NCBI RefSeq assembly: GCF_025717005.1
Contig: NZ_JAOVZU010000004.1
Coordinates: 62,001 to 126,000 of the forward strand
Direction of reading: 5' to 3'
DNA: 64,000 nucleotides
From: Actinotalea endophytica
Lineage (GTDB): Bacteria > Actinomycetota > Actinomycetes > Actinomycetales > Cellulomonadaceae
The translations under genes were made by a program, and so were the position numbers. Position 1 is the first letter of the stretch. Every line of letters starts with the position of its first letter. The notes under the pieces were generated by a model, which was not told the origin of the DNA, made no database searches, and saw only the letters and a list, made by a program, of their open reading frames with translations. Shown here in pieces: positions 45,252 to 53,001 of this stretch.

Positions 45252-46016
45252 TCAGAGCACGCCGTCGGCGCGCAGGGCGGCGACCAGCTCGCGTGCGGCG
45301 GCGTCAGGGTCGGTGGTGTCGATGCGGCGCCGGCCGCGCTCGGCCAGCGGTACGGGCGCGCGGCCGACCACCTCGGGCTGCGCCGGGAGCTCGCCGGCCA
45401 GCGGCAGCTCGACCACGGGCTTCTTGCCCGCGGCGAGGATGTCCTTCATGCCGGCGACCCGGGGCACCGCGGCGTCGGCCGCGACCGCGAGCACCGCAGG
45501 CCCGTCGACCCGGACGACCTGGCTCCCACTCCCCTGCGCGCGCTCGACGACCAGGGCGCCGCCGTCGGCGGTCACGTCGGCGACCTCGGCGAGGCTCGGC
45601 CAGCCGAGCAGACCGGCGAGCACCGACGGGACCAGGTGGGCGCCCTCGTCGACCGAGGAGTCACCGGCGAGCACGACGCGCACGTCCTCGACCTCACCGA
45701 CCGCCTGGGCGAGCGCGACCGCGGTGGGTGTCGCTCCCGCACCGGACAGCCGCTCGTCCGCGACGACCACGAGCCGGTCCAGCCCGCGCGACAGCGCGGC
45801 CTTGCGGGCCATCGGCGCGGCGATCTCGGGTCCGCCCACGCTCACGCCGACCAGCTCGCAGCCCCAGGCGTCGGCGAGGCGGCGGCCGACCTCGATCGCG
45901 ACCGGGTCGTACTCGCTGACCGCGGGCTTGGCCCGGCTCAGGTCGACCGTGCCGCCGGGCGCGACGGTGGCTTCCTGCGGGTTGGGCGCCCACTTGTGGG
46001 CGACGACGACGGTCAT
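45252..46016 (-). CDS. fixA: Electron transfer flavoprotein beta subunit (FixA), 254 aa
   Basis: Partner of FixB. Starts TVVVAHKWAPNPQEATV, and KPAVSEYDPVAIEVGRRLAD, GAGATPTAVALAQAVG and GWPSLAEVADVTADGGALVVER follow the ETF beta order. ATG 46016 follows AAGGAG. It lies 78 bases downstream of the MFS gene, in the same direction. In known FixAB pairs this subunit binds AMP or a bifurcating FAD. Confidence 0.92.
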   Translation of the reverse strand: MTVVVAHKWAPNPQEATVAPGGTVDLSRAKPAVSEYDPVAIEVGRRLADAWGCELVGVSVGGPEIAAPMARKAALSRGLDRLVVVADERLSGAGATPTAVALAQAVGEVEDVRVVLAGDSSVDEGAHLVPSVLAGLLGWPSLAEVADVTADGGALVVERAQGSGSQVVRVDGPAVLAVAADAAVPRVAGMKDILAAGKKPVVELPLAGELPAQPEVVGRAPVPLAERGRRRIDTTDPDAAARELVAALRADGVL

Positions 46017-46094
46017 CTCAGGCTCCTTCAGGGCGTACGGGGTCCTCCCGCGTGCGGACGCGGGCCGGACGGATGTGGACGGAACGGGACGGCG

Positions 46095-47363
46095 TCAGGT
46101 GCGACGGCGGGAGATCGCGTTGACCACGAGCATGAGCACCGCGATCAGGACGTACGAGCCGGCTGCCACGACCCAGGCGCCGTTGAACGACCCGGTGCGG
46201 TCGTAGATGCTCGCGTACAGGATCGGCGCCAGGGCGGAGAACGCCCCGAGCGAGAACGTGACCAGCGAGTAGATCCGGCTGTAGTCGGCGATGCCGAAGA
46301 AGTGCCGCACGGTGAGCGGCGGCACCACGACCAGGCCGGCGTAGGCGCCGCCGAAGATGAAGCATCCGGCCAGGAAGCCGGTGACCTGGTCACCGCTGGT
46401 GATCACGGTCGCGGCGCCGGCCACACCGAGCGCCGTGGAGACCATCGTGGTCGCGACGACGCCGACGCGGTCGTGCAACCAGCCCAGCCCGAGCTTGCCG
46501 ACGATGCCGCCGATCATGATCGCCGAGACACCGGCGGCACCCGTGGCGGAGGCGATGCCCACCGCGGACGCATGGCTCGGGGTCTGCTGGAGCATCGAGG
46601 CACCGAGGGCGAACAGCCCCGCGAGCACCATGACCATCCAGAACTGCGGCATGCGCACCGCCTGGCGCAGCGAGAACGTCGAGACCGGGGCCGTCGCGGA
46701 CCCCGCCCCCGAGGCCTCCGCCTCCTCCTCGGCCTCCGCACCGTACGGCTTCAGGCCGACCTGCTCCGGCGAGTACCGGATCAGCAGGAGCACCGCGGGC
46801 ACCGACATCAGGAAGCCGATGCCGCCCATGATCGCCCGGGTCTCGCGCCAGCCGATCGAGTCGATCAGTGCGCCGCCGATCGGGTTGACGAACGCCGCGA
46901 CGAGGCTCGCGAACGCGGCGGTGAGGCCGATCGCGAGGCCGTTGCGCCGCCGGAACCAGTTGTTGACCAGCAGCGGGATCGGCACGTAGAGCAGGAAGCC
47001 GAAGCTGATGCCGAGCGCGACGGCCGCGATGTACCAGTGGGTGAGCGAGGTGAACAGCGCGCTCGCCGCGTACGTCCCGGTGCCGAGCGTGAGCGCCACC
47101 GCGAGCACGACCTGCACCTTGAACCGCGGCAGCACCCAGCCGGCGATCGGCAGCGTCGCGGTCATCACCAGCGCGACCACCGTCATGTAGCCGTTCAGGG
47201 CGGCCAGGCTGACGCCGAGCTCCTCGCTGACCGGCTTGAGGTAGATGCCGGCCGAGTTGCCGATCACTCCCACGATGCCGCCGAACATCAGGCAGCAAGC
47301 GACGAGCACCCACCAGGCGCGGTGGACGCGGGTGGTGGTGGGACGGACGTCGACGGTGGACAC
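46095..47363 (-). CDS. MFS transporter, oxalate/formate-antiporter (OFA) type, 422 aa
   Basis: Twelve membrane segments. The opening RAWWVLVACCLMFGGIVGVIGNSAGIYLKPVSEELG is typical for OFA-type carboxylate carriers, as are FGFLLYVPIPLLVNNWFRRRNGLAIG and TVRHFFGIADYSRIYSLVTF. GTG at 47363 follows GAGGAG. First gene of the fix unit, just after the 27-bp box and a strong leader hairpin. It may import the substrate acid or exchange it for the reduced product, in the role played by CaiT in the carnitine system. Confidence 0.85.
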   Translation of the reverse strand: MSTVDVRPTTTRVHRAWWVLVACCLMFGGIVGVIGNSAGIYLKPVSEELGVSLAALNGYMTVVALVMTATLPIAGWVLPRFKVQVVLAVALTLGTGTYAASALFTSLTHWYIAAVALGISFGFLLYVPIPLLVNNWFRRRNGLAIGLTAAFASLVAAFVNPIGGALIDSIGWRETRAIMGGIGFLMSVPAVLLLIRYSPEQVGLKPYGAEAEEEAEASGAGSATAPVSTFSLRQAVRMPQFWMVMVLAGLFALGASMLQQTPSHASAVGIASATGAAGVSAIMIGGIVGKLGLGWLHDRVGVVATTMVSTALGVAGAATVITSGDQVTGFLAGCFIFGGAYAGLVVVPPLTVRHFFGIADYSRIYSLVTFSLGAFSALAPILYASIYDRTGSFNGAWVVAAGSYVLIAVLMLVVNAISRRRT

Positions 47364-47422
47364 CGGCGCTCCTCTCCTCGAGTCCGGCGCGCACGGCGCG
47401 CTCGGGGGCAGATCCTGGGCCT

Positions 47423-47454
47423 GGCCGGCCGGACCGTGGTCGGTCCGGCCGGCC
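47423..47454 (-). promoter_or_regulatory. Perfect 14-bp stem, 4-base loop in the leader of the fix unit
   Basis: GGCCGGCCGGACCG (47423-47436) and its exact complement (47441-47454) enclose TGGT. It sits between the 27-bp box and the MFS start, 60 bases before the GTG. It can stop read-through from the cai unit upstream, or act as a leader structure. T-runs are absent on the downstream side. Confidence 0.7.
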
Positions 47455-47476
47455 GAGAAAAACATATCCCGGCTTC

Positions 47477-47503
47477 AAAACCGGTTTAGCGGGACCTCTG
47501 TCC
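47477..47503 (-). promoter_or_regulatory. 27-bp operator-like box before the fix unit
   Basis: On the plus strand the box reads AAAACCGGTTTAG, C, GGGACCT, CT, GTCC; it matches the box at 59252-59278 in 24 of 27 positions. It contains the perfect palindrome AAACCGGTTT and a second inverted repeat GGAC-N4-GTCC. Its near edge is 114 bases before the MFS start. CG-centred palindromes are typical of LacI-family sites. Confidence 0.75.
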
Positions 47504-47537
47504 TGACATTTCTTTCACGATCACGGAGTGGTGCATT

Positions 47538-48320
47538 TCAGGCGACCGGGGTGCGCGCGGGCGGGGTCGCCGCCTCGCCCGCGAACGCCTGGACGACGTC
47601 GGCGTACCGCCGCGCCTCGTCACCCGTGACCGCCAGGTCGGTGTCCTGCCAGCGCCGGCGCCGCACGCCGACCAGCGCCCAGTCCCGCGCGGTCCCGACG
47701 ATCCGGTCCACCGCGTCCTCCGGACCACGCACCCACGGCGCACCGGACGGCAGGGTGAGCTCGAGCCGCACCGGGGTGTCCGGCAGCTCGAGGCCGTTGA
47801 TCCGGTAGGCGTGCGGCCTGGCCTGCCAGGTCAGGAAGAGCGTGTGGGCGATCCGGTCGGTGACCAGCGGCTCCAGGCCCAGCGCGTCGTACAGGTCCAC
47901 CGAGTGAGCCCACAGCTCCATGAGCCGCGCGGTGGCGAGCGAACGCACCGACATCGGCGGCGCACCGGCCGCCCACGGGACCCGGGCCTTCGGGTCGTTG
48001 TCCAGGAAGGCCACCGCGAGCCGGCAGCGCACCTCGCGCCACCAGTCCAGCAGCTGCGTCCCGGTGCGATCGAGGTAGGCCGTCGCGCTGTACGACTCGT
48101 CGAGCCCGAAGTGCGCATCAGCAAGCTCGTTGACCGATTCACCGTTGCCCTTCATCAGCTCGATCGCGGCCCAGTCATAGGCGGCGATGTGCGCGAGCTC
48201 CTCCTTGAACGTCCAGTCGCAGGTCGCGGCCGGCGCGCTCCACTGGTCCTCGGCGAGCTCGCCGACCAGCGTGTCCACCTGGGCCTGCTCTGCGATGAGG
48301 TCGGTGACGACCCGTTCCAT
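47538..48320 (-). CDS. DinB-fold, mycothiol-dependent maleylpyruvate-isomerase-like protein, 260 aa
   Basis: N-terminal metal-binding four-helix domain (DTLVGELAEDQWSAPAATCDWTFKEELAHIAAYDWAAIELM, with the metal His in LAHIAAYD and the later H in ELWAHSVDLYDAL), then a smaller C-terminal domain. This is the TIGR03084-like branch of the maleylpyruvate isomerase/DinB group found in actinobacteria. Members use or are thought to use mycothiol. ATG 48320 follows AGGAGC. Last gene of the cai-like unit; a role in thiol addition to an unsaturated intermediate is possible but speculative. Confidence 0.8.
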   Translation of the reverse strand: MERVVTDLIAEQAQVDTLVGELAEDQWSAPAATCDWTFKEELAHIAAYDWAAIELMKGNGESVNELADAHFGLDESYSATAYLDRTGTQLLDWWREVRCRLAVAFLDNDPKARVPWAAGAPPMSVRSLATARLMELWAHSVDLYDALGLEPLVTDRIAHTLFLTWQARPHAYRINGLELPDTPVRLELTLPSGAPWVRGPEDAVDRIVGTARDWALVGVRRRRWQDTDLAVTGDEARRYADVVQAFAGEAATPPARTPVA

Positions 48321-48373
48321 GATGTGCTCCTGTCTCGACGCCGCCCCGACGCGCGGGCCGGCGGGCGGGGTCG

Positions 48374-49528
48374 TCAGACCGCGTAGTCCTTGAGGATCGT
48401 GCGGCCGGCGATGTGGATCATGACCTCGTCGGTGCCGCCACCGATCCGCTGCACGCGGGCGTCCAGCCAGAGGCGGGAGACCCGCGCGTCGGTGGTGTAG
48501 CCGATCCCGCCGAGGATCTGCATCGCGTCGTCGATGACCTCGTTGCAGGACTGCGCGCAGTAGAGCTTGGCCAGCGCCGAGTCGACCTGGACGCTCTCGC
48601 CGTTGTCGATCTTCCACGCGGTCCGCATCACCAGGTTCCGCATGTTCTCGATCTTGAGCTTCATCATCGTGATCTTCTCCTGGATCAGCTGGAAGCTCCC
48701 GATCGTGCGGCCGAACTGGACCCGCTGGGTCGCGTACCGGGCCGCGTCGCCGAACGCGCACTCGGCCATGCCGAGCATCGAGGCCGCCATCAGCAGCCGC
48801 TCGACCTCGAAGTTCGCCATCAGCTGCATGAAGCCCGCGCCCTCGACGCCGACCAGGTCCTTCTCCTCGATCTCGACGTTCTCGAGGTAGACCTCGCAGG
48901 TGTCCATCATGTGCCAGCCGATCTTGGACAGCGGCTCGACCGTGACGCCCGGGCTGTCCATCGGGACCCACCACATGGTGAAGGCGGCCTTCTTGCCGGC
49001 GTCGCCCGCCGCCTCGGCGTCACGGGCCAGGCAGAGCATGTACTTCGCGCGCAGCGCGTTGCTCATGAACGTCTTGTGGCCGTTGATGTAGACCTTGCCG
49101 TCCCGCCGGGTGAACGTCGTCGCGATCGCCGAGGAGTCCGACCCCGCCTGCGGCTCGGTGAAGCCGAGCACGAACCCGGGCTTGCCGGCCATCACCTCGG
49201 CCATGCACTGCTCGCGCTGCTCGTCGTTGCCGAACTCGACCATGTCGGCGATCGACAGCGCCTGGCCGAACACGAAGTGCGGGCCGCCCTGCTTGCAGAT
49301 CTCCTCGGCGACCAGCATCAGCGTCACGGTGTCGACCGGTGTGCCGCCGTACTCCTCGGGGACCCCGAGCATGCCGAACCCGCTCTCGATGAGAGCCTCG
49401 ACGAGCTCCTCGGGGTAGCGGTGCTGCTCGTTGCACTCCTTCATGTACTCCTCGGAGCACGAGCGCTCGAGCAGCTCACGCAGGCTCTCGAGCAGCAGCT
49501 CCTGCTCGTCGGTGAGGCTGAAGTCCAT
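48374..49528 (-). CDS. Acyl-CoA dehydrogenase, CaiA-like (enoyl-CoA reductase candidate), 384 aa
   Basis: FAD acyl-CoA dehydrogenase that by my recollection of CaiA (crotonobetainyl-CoA reductase) aligns almost end to end with it: MDFSLTDEQEL, TEPQAGSD, TFTRRDGKVYINGHK, CAFGDAARYATQRVQFG, IGSFQLIQEK, AWKIDNG and RIGGGTDEVM. The C-terminal catalytic Glu of MCAD (in YEGT) is Gly364, but Glu243 in FEVERLLM lies at the alternative helix position used by isovaleryl-CoA dehydrogenase. ATG 49528 overlaps the ligase stop by one base. With FixABCX it would reduce an enoyl-CoA. Confidence 0.88.
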   Translation of the reverse strand: MDFSLTDEQELLLESLRELLERSCSEEYMKECNEQHRYPEELVEALIESGFGMLGVPEEYGGTPVDTVTLMLVAEEICKQGGPHFVFGQALSIADMVEFGNDEQREQCMAEVMAGKPGFVLGFTEPQAGSDSSAIATTFTRRDGKVYINGHKTFMSNALRAKYMLCLARDAEAAGDAGKKAAFTMWWVPMDSPGVTVEPLSKIGWHMMDTCEVYLENVEIEEKDLVGVEGAGFMQLMANFEVERLLMAASMLGMAECAFGDAARYATQRVQFGRTIGSFQLIQEKITMMKLKIENMRNLVMRTAWKIDNGESVQVDSALAKLYCAQSCNEVIDDAMQILGGIGYTTDARVSRLWLDARVQRIGGGTDEVMIHIAGRTILKDYAV

Positions 49529-52221
49529 CAGGTCCTGCCCTTCGTGTCGGGGTCGGCGGCGGCGCCGTCGACGTAGTGGTGCAGCCCGTCCGTCTGCACG
49601 CGCCGGAGCGCGCCGCGGTGGACGAGGTGGTCGAGGTAGGCGAGCGCGTGGCCCGCGGTGAGCCAGCGCAACCCGGGTGACCGGTCCGCCCACACGCCCG
49701 CCTGGAACGGCAGCCCCGCGGCCACCTGGGCCCCGGTGCCGGCCAAGCCGTGGACGACGAGGTCCCGGGTCTGCTCGAGCCGCAGCTCGTGGTGCTCGAT
49801 CAGCGCCGCGGCCCGCGCCGTGGCGTCGCCGCCCGGGCCGTGCCCGGGCAGGACCGTGCGCGCGCCGAGCGCGGCGACCCGGCGCAGCGAGGCGAGGTGG
49901 TCGCCGAGCGCGCCGTCGCTCCCGGTCAGCATCACCGGCGGCGTGATGTGGAACAGCAGGTGGTCGCCGGTCAGCAGGACACCCGCCTGCGGCTGGTGCA
50001 GGCAGATGTGGCCGGGCGTGTGACCGGGCACGGCGACGACCACCCAGCGAACGCCGCCCAGGTCGATCTCGTCGCCGTCCGAGAGCTCGAGCACGGGGTG
50101 CTCGAGCACCGTCTCCGGCGTGGCCCGGCGGACCGTCGCGGCGAACTCGTCGGCGTCCTGCGGCCCGAAGCCCTCGGCCCGGTAGCGCCGCCGCACCGCA
50201 CGCTGCACCTCGCCCCTGGCGAGCTCGTGCAGGTACGCCGCGCCGGCCGCGCCGAGCAGCACCCGGCCACCGGTCCCGACGAGGTGGGCGAGACCGGCGT
50301 GATCGGCGTGCTCGTGGGTGAGCAGCACGTCGATCCGGTCGGCGTCCACACCGAGGTGCTCGAGCGCGCGCAGCAGCACGCCGTGTCCGACGGGAGTGTC
50401 CGAGCCCGGGTCGACGAGCAGGCTGCGCTCGGTGCCGCGCAGCAGGTAGCAGCTCGTCGCCGGCTCCAGGCCGGGCGGGTTCGGCACCTCGATCCGGACG
50501 ACCTCCGGCGCCGCGACCACCCGGGTGATCAGCGGCTCGACGTCGGGGTGGTCGACGAGCGAGGCGCGCACCGCGGCGGCGGCCCGGCACCGGCGCACCA
50601 CGGCGGCCTTGTCGACCTTCCCGGCGTCGTCGCGGCCCAGCGCGTCGAGCAGCTCCATCGACCTGGGCTTCTTGAAGCTCGCGAGCCGTTCCTTGCAGAA
50701 CTCCTGCAGCTCGTCGAGCGTGAGCGACGCCCCGGCCCGCAGCTCGACGGCGACGGCCACCGCCTCGCCGAAGCAGCTGTCCGGCACGCCGTAGACCAGG
50801 CAGTCGGCGACCGCGGGGTGCTCGCGCACGGCGGCCTCGACCTCGCCGACGAAGACGTTCTCGCCCCCGGACTTGATCATGTCGCGCTTGCGGGACCTCA
50901 GGTACACGTACCCCTCGGCGTCCTTGACCATCATGTCGCCGGTGCGCAGCCAGCGGTCCGGCGTCAGGGCCTGCTCGGTGAGGTCCGGCCGGCCGTGGTA
51001 GCCACGCATCGTCGCCAACGAGCGCACCGCGCCCTCGCCGACCACGCCGTCCGGCACCTCACGGCCGTCCTCGTCGACCACGCGGAGCTCGAGGAACGGC
51101 ATCGGCCGGCCGATGCTCGCGGCCCGCGGCACGTCTCGGCTGGCCATCTCCGCGGTGAGCACGAGCGTCGTGCCGAGCCCGCTCTCGGTCTGGCCCCAGC
51201 CGTAGTTGAGCCGGGCGTTCGGGAACCACCGGTGGACGTCTCGGATCATCTGCCGGCTGGTGCCCCCGGCGGACGACTGGACGAGCCGCACCGAGCTGAG
51301 GTCACGGGTCGCGACGTCGGGGTGCGCCATCAGCCGCGTGTAGGTGGTCGGCGGCAGCAGGATCATGTAGCTGACCCGGTGCCGCTCGATCTCGGCGAGG
51401 ATCGCGGCCGCGTCGAAGGACGTGCAGACCACGACGGTCGCGCCGGCCGCGAACGCCATCGTGAACCACGAGTGCCCGCCGTGGTGGTCCATCGGGCACT
51501 GGATGAGCACCACCTTGCTCGCGTCGTCCGCGAGCCCGTTCGAGGCGAGGATGCCCTCGACCTCGACCAGGTCGGCAGCGTGGGTGCGCTCGACGCCCTT
51601 GGGCCGGCCGGTGCTCCCACCGGTGTGCTGGATCCTCGCGACGGCGGCCGCGTCGTGCACGACCGGCGGCACCGGGCCCACCGCAGCGCGGTCGGTGGGA
51701 CACGTGCCACCCGTCACCTCGTCGGCGCACACCACGGTGGTGCCGTCGAGGTCGGCGTCGTCGACCACCGCGGCACAGCACGCGGCGTGCACCAGCACCC
51801 GCGCACCGCTCTCCCGCACCACGTCGGTGACCTCGCGCGCGATCGACCGCACGTTGATCGGGACGGCCGCAGCGCCGAGCCACTGGATCGCGTAGTACAC
51901 CTCGATCAGCGGCGCCCCGTTCGGCAGCAGGTAGGCGACCCGGTCCCCCGCCCGCACGCCGAGGCCGTGCAACGTCGCGGCGAGGTGCTCGATCTCGGCA
52001 CGCACCGTGGCGTAGTCCAGCTCGACGCCCCCGTGCACGATCGCGAGGCGCTCGGGGTGGGCGGCGGCCGCTCGCAGGAACGGCTCGACCGTCGACCCGA
52101 GCAGGTGCATGGTCGGCTGCGTGCCGGCGGCCGGCCCCGTCGCGCTCCACGCCCCGGCACCGTCCGGCGCGACGACGCCTCCGCCCCCCAGCTGCGGAGC
52201 CGTTGTCGTGGACGGGGTCAT
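49528..52221 (-). CDS. CaiC-like acyl-CoA ligase fused to a metallo-beta-lactamase-fold hydrolase, 897 aa
   Basis: Residues about 40-550 are an AMP-forming CoA ligase: phosphate loop TGGSTGRPKG (200-209), GWGQTESG (341-348), hinge LRTGDMMVKDAEGYVYLRSR, and the catalytic Lys535 in DDAGKVDK. Residues about 575-870 are a metallo-beta-lactamase-fold domain with the metal motif H-E-H-A-D-H (636-641) and later metal residues in PGHTPGH, LTGDHLL and LPGHGPG. Such a fusion joins CoA activation with a possible thioester or lactone hydrolase. The frame is unbroken through the junction. ATG 52221 overlaps the crotonase stop (ATGA). Substrate unknown. Confidence 0.88.
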   Translation of the reverse strand: MTPSTTTAPQLGGGGVVAPDGAGAWSATGPAAGTQPTMHLLGSTVEPFLRAAAAHPERLAIVHGGVELDYATVRAEIEHLAATLHGLGVRAGDRVAYLLPNGAPLIEVYYAIQWLGAAAVPINVRSIAREVTDVVRESGARVLVHAACCAAVVDDADLDGTTVVCADEVTGGTCPTDRAAVGPVPPVVHDAAAVARIQHTGGSTGRPKGVERTHAADLVEVEGILASNGLADDASKVVLIQCPMDHHGGHSWFTMAFAAGATVVVCTSFDAAAILAEIERHRVSYMILLPPTTYTRLMAHPDVATRDLSSVRLVQSSAGGTSRQMIRDVHRWFPNARLNYGWGQTESGLGTTLVLTAEMASRDVPRAASIGRPMPFLELRVVDEDGREVPDGVVGEGAVRSLATMRGYHGRPDLTEQALTPDRWLRTGDMMVKDAEGYVYLRSRKRDMIKSGGENVFVGEVEAAVREHPAVADCLVYGVPDSCFGEAVAVAVELRAGASLTLDELQEFCKERLASFKKPRSMELLDALGRDDAGKVDKAAVVRRCRAAAAVRASLVDHPDVEPLITRVVAAPEVVRIEVPNPPGLEPATSCYLLRGTERSLLVDPGSDTPVGHGVLLRALEHLGVDADRIDVLLTHEHADHAGLAHLVGTGGRVLLGAAGAAYLHELARGEVQRAVRRRYRAEGFGPQDADEFAATVRRATPETVLEHPVLELSDGDEIDLGGVRWVVVAVPGHTPGHICLHQPQAGVLLTGDHLLFHITPPVMLTGSDGALGDHLASLRRVAALGARTVLPGHGPGGDATARAAALIEHHELRLEQTRDLVVHGLAGTGAQVAAGLPFQAGVWADRSPGLRWLTAGHALAYLDHLVHRGALRRVQTDGLHHYVDGAAADPDTKGRT

Positions 52222-52988
52222 CGTGACTGACGCCCCGCCCGGAACCGTGCCGCGAGCTCCTTGTGCTCGGCGGTCTGCGCGCAGAACGGCGAGGCGGTGG
52301 ACTCGGCCTCGAGGACCGCGTCCAGGCCGACGTCGGCCGACCCGTTCATGATCCCCTTGGTGACCTGGATGCCGAGCGCGGGCATCGCCGCGACGGCGAG
52401 CGCGAGCTCGAGCGTGCCCTCCCACAGCAGCTCGGGCGCGAGCACCCGGTTGGCGACACCCATCCGGGCGAGGTCCTCGCCGTACAGGGTCCGGTTGGTG
52501 AAGAGGATCTCCTTGGCCGCCTTCTCGCCGACCAGCTCGGGCAGCAGCTTCATGATGCCCATCTCGGGGACGATGCCCAGCGCGCAGAACGCCGGGATCG
52601 CGCGGGCGCGGTCCGACACGCACACCAGGTCGCAGGCGAGCACCAGGCTGAACGCGCCACCGACCGCGTAGCCGTCGACCATCGCGATCACCGGGGTGCC
52701 GATCCGGCGGACCGTGCGGATCGCCCGCAGGTAGCGGCGCAGCTGCGAGCGCCCCTGCTCGACCGTCGGGCCGTCCGGTCCACCCTGCGAGAGGTCGCCG
52801 CCGCTGGAGAACACGTCACCGGCGCCGCGCAGCACGACGACCCGCACCTCGGGATCGGCGTCGGCCTCCTCGAGCAGGTCGCACAACCGGTCCATCATCG
52901 GCGCGCTGATCGCGTTCTTCTTCTCCGGCTGGTCGAGGACCACGACGGCCACGCCGTCCTCGCGCCGGGTCAACGTCACGTGCTGCAC
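52218..52988 (-). CDS. Crotonase-family protein (CaiD position) with altered active site, 256 aa
   Basis: Enoyl-CoA hydratase/isomerase fold. The oxyanion-hole segments are present (VFSSGGDLSQGG, VDGYAVGGAFS). Aligned to rat hydratase and CaiD, the two catalytic glutamates are replaced: Ser114 (in AFSLVL) and Phe134 (in IPAFCALG). Glu142 in GIVPEMG sits where delta3-delta2 enoyl-CoA isomerases keep their base. It may isomerise rather than hydrate. GTG 52988 follows GGAGGAGAG; 13 bases after the upstream flavoprotein stop. The alignment is by eye. Confidence 0.85.
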   Translation of the reverse strand: MQHVTLTRREDGVAVVVLDQPEKKNAISAPMMDRLCDLLEEADADPEVRVVVLRGAGDVFSSGGDLSQGGPDGPTVEQGRSQLRRYLRAIRTVRRIGTPVIAMVDGYAVGGAFSLVLACDLVCVSDRARAIPAFCALGIVPEMGIMKLLPELVGEKAAKEILFTNRTLYGEDLARMGVANRVLAPELLWEGTLELALAVAAMPALGIQVTKGIMNGSADVGLDAVLEAESTASPFCAQTAEHKELAARFRAGRQSR

Positions 52989-53001
52989 AGCTCTCCTCCG
53001 C

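Noticed and set aside
48374-53000. Reading the cai-like genes as an ordinary beta-oxidation operon
   Set aside because: No 3-hydroxyacyl-CoA dehydrogenase or thiolase is present, the dehydrogenase is CaiA-like, and CoA-transferases and FixABCX accompany it.
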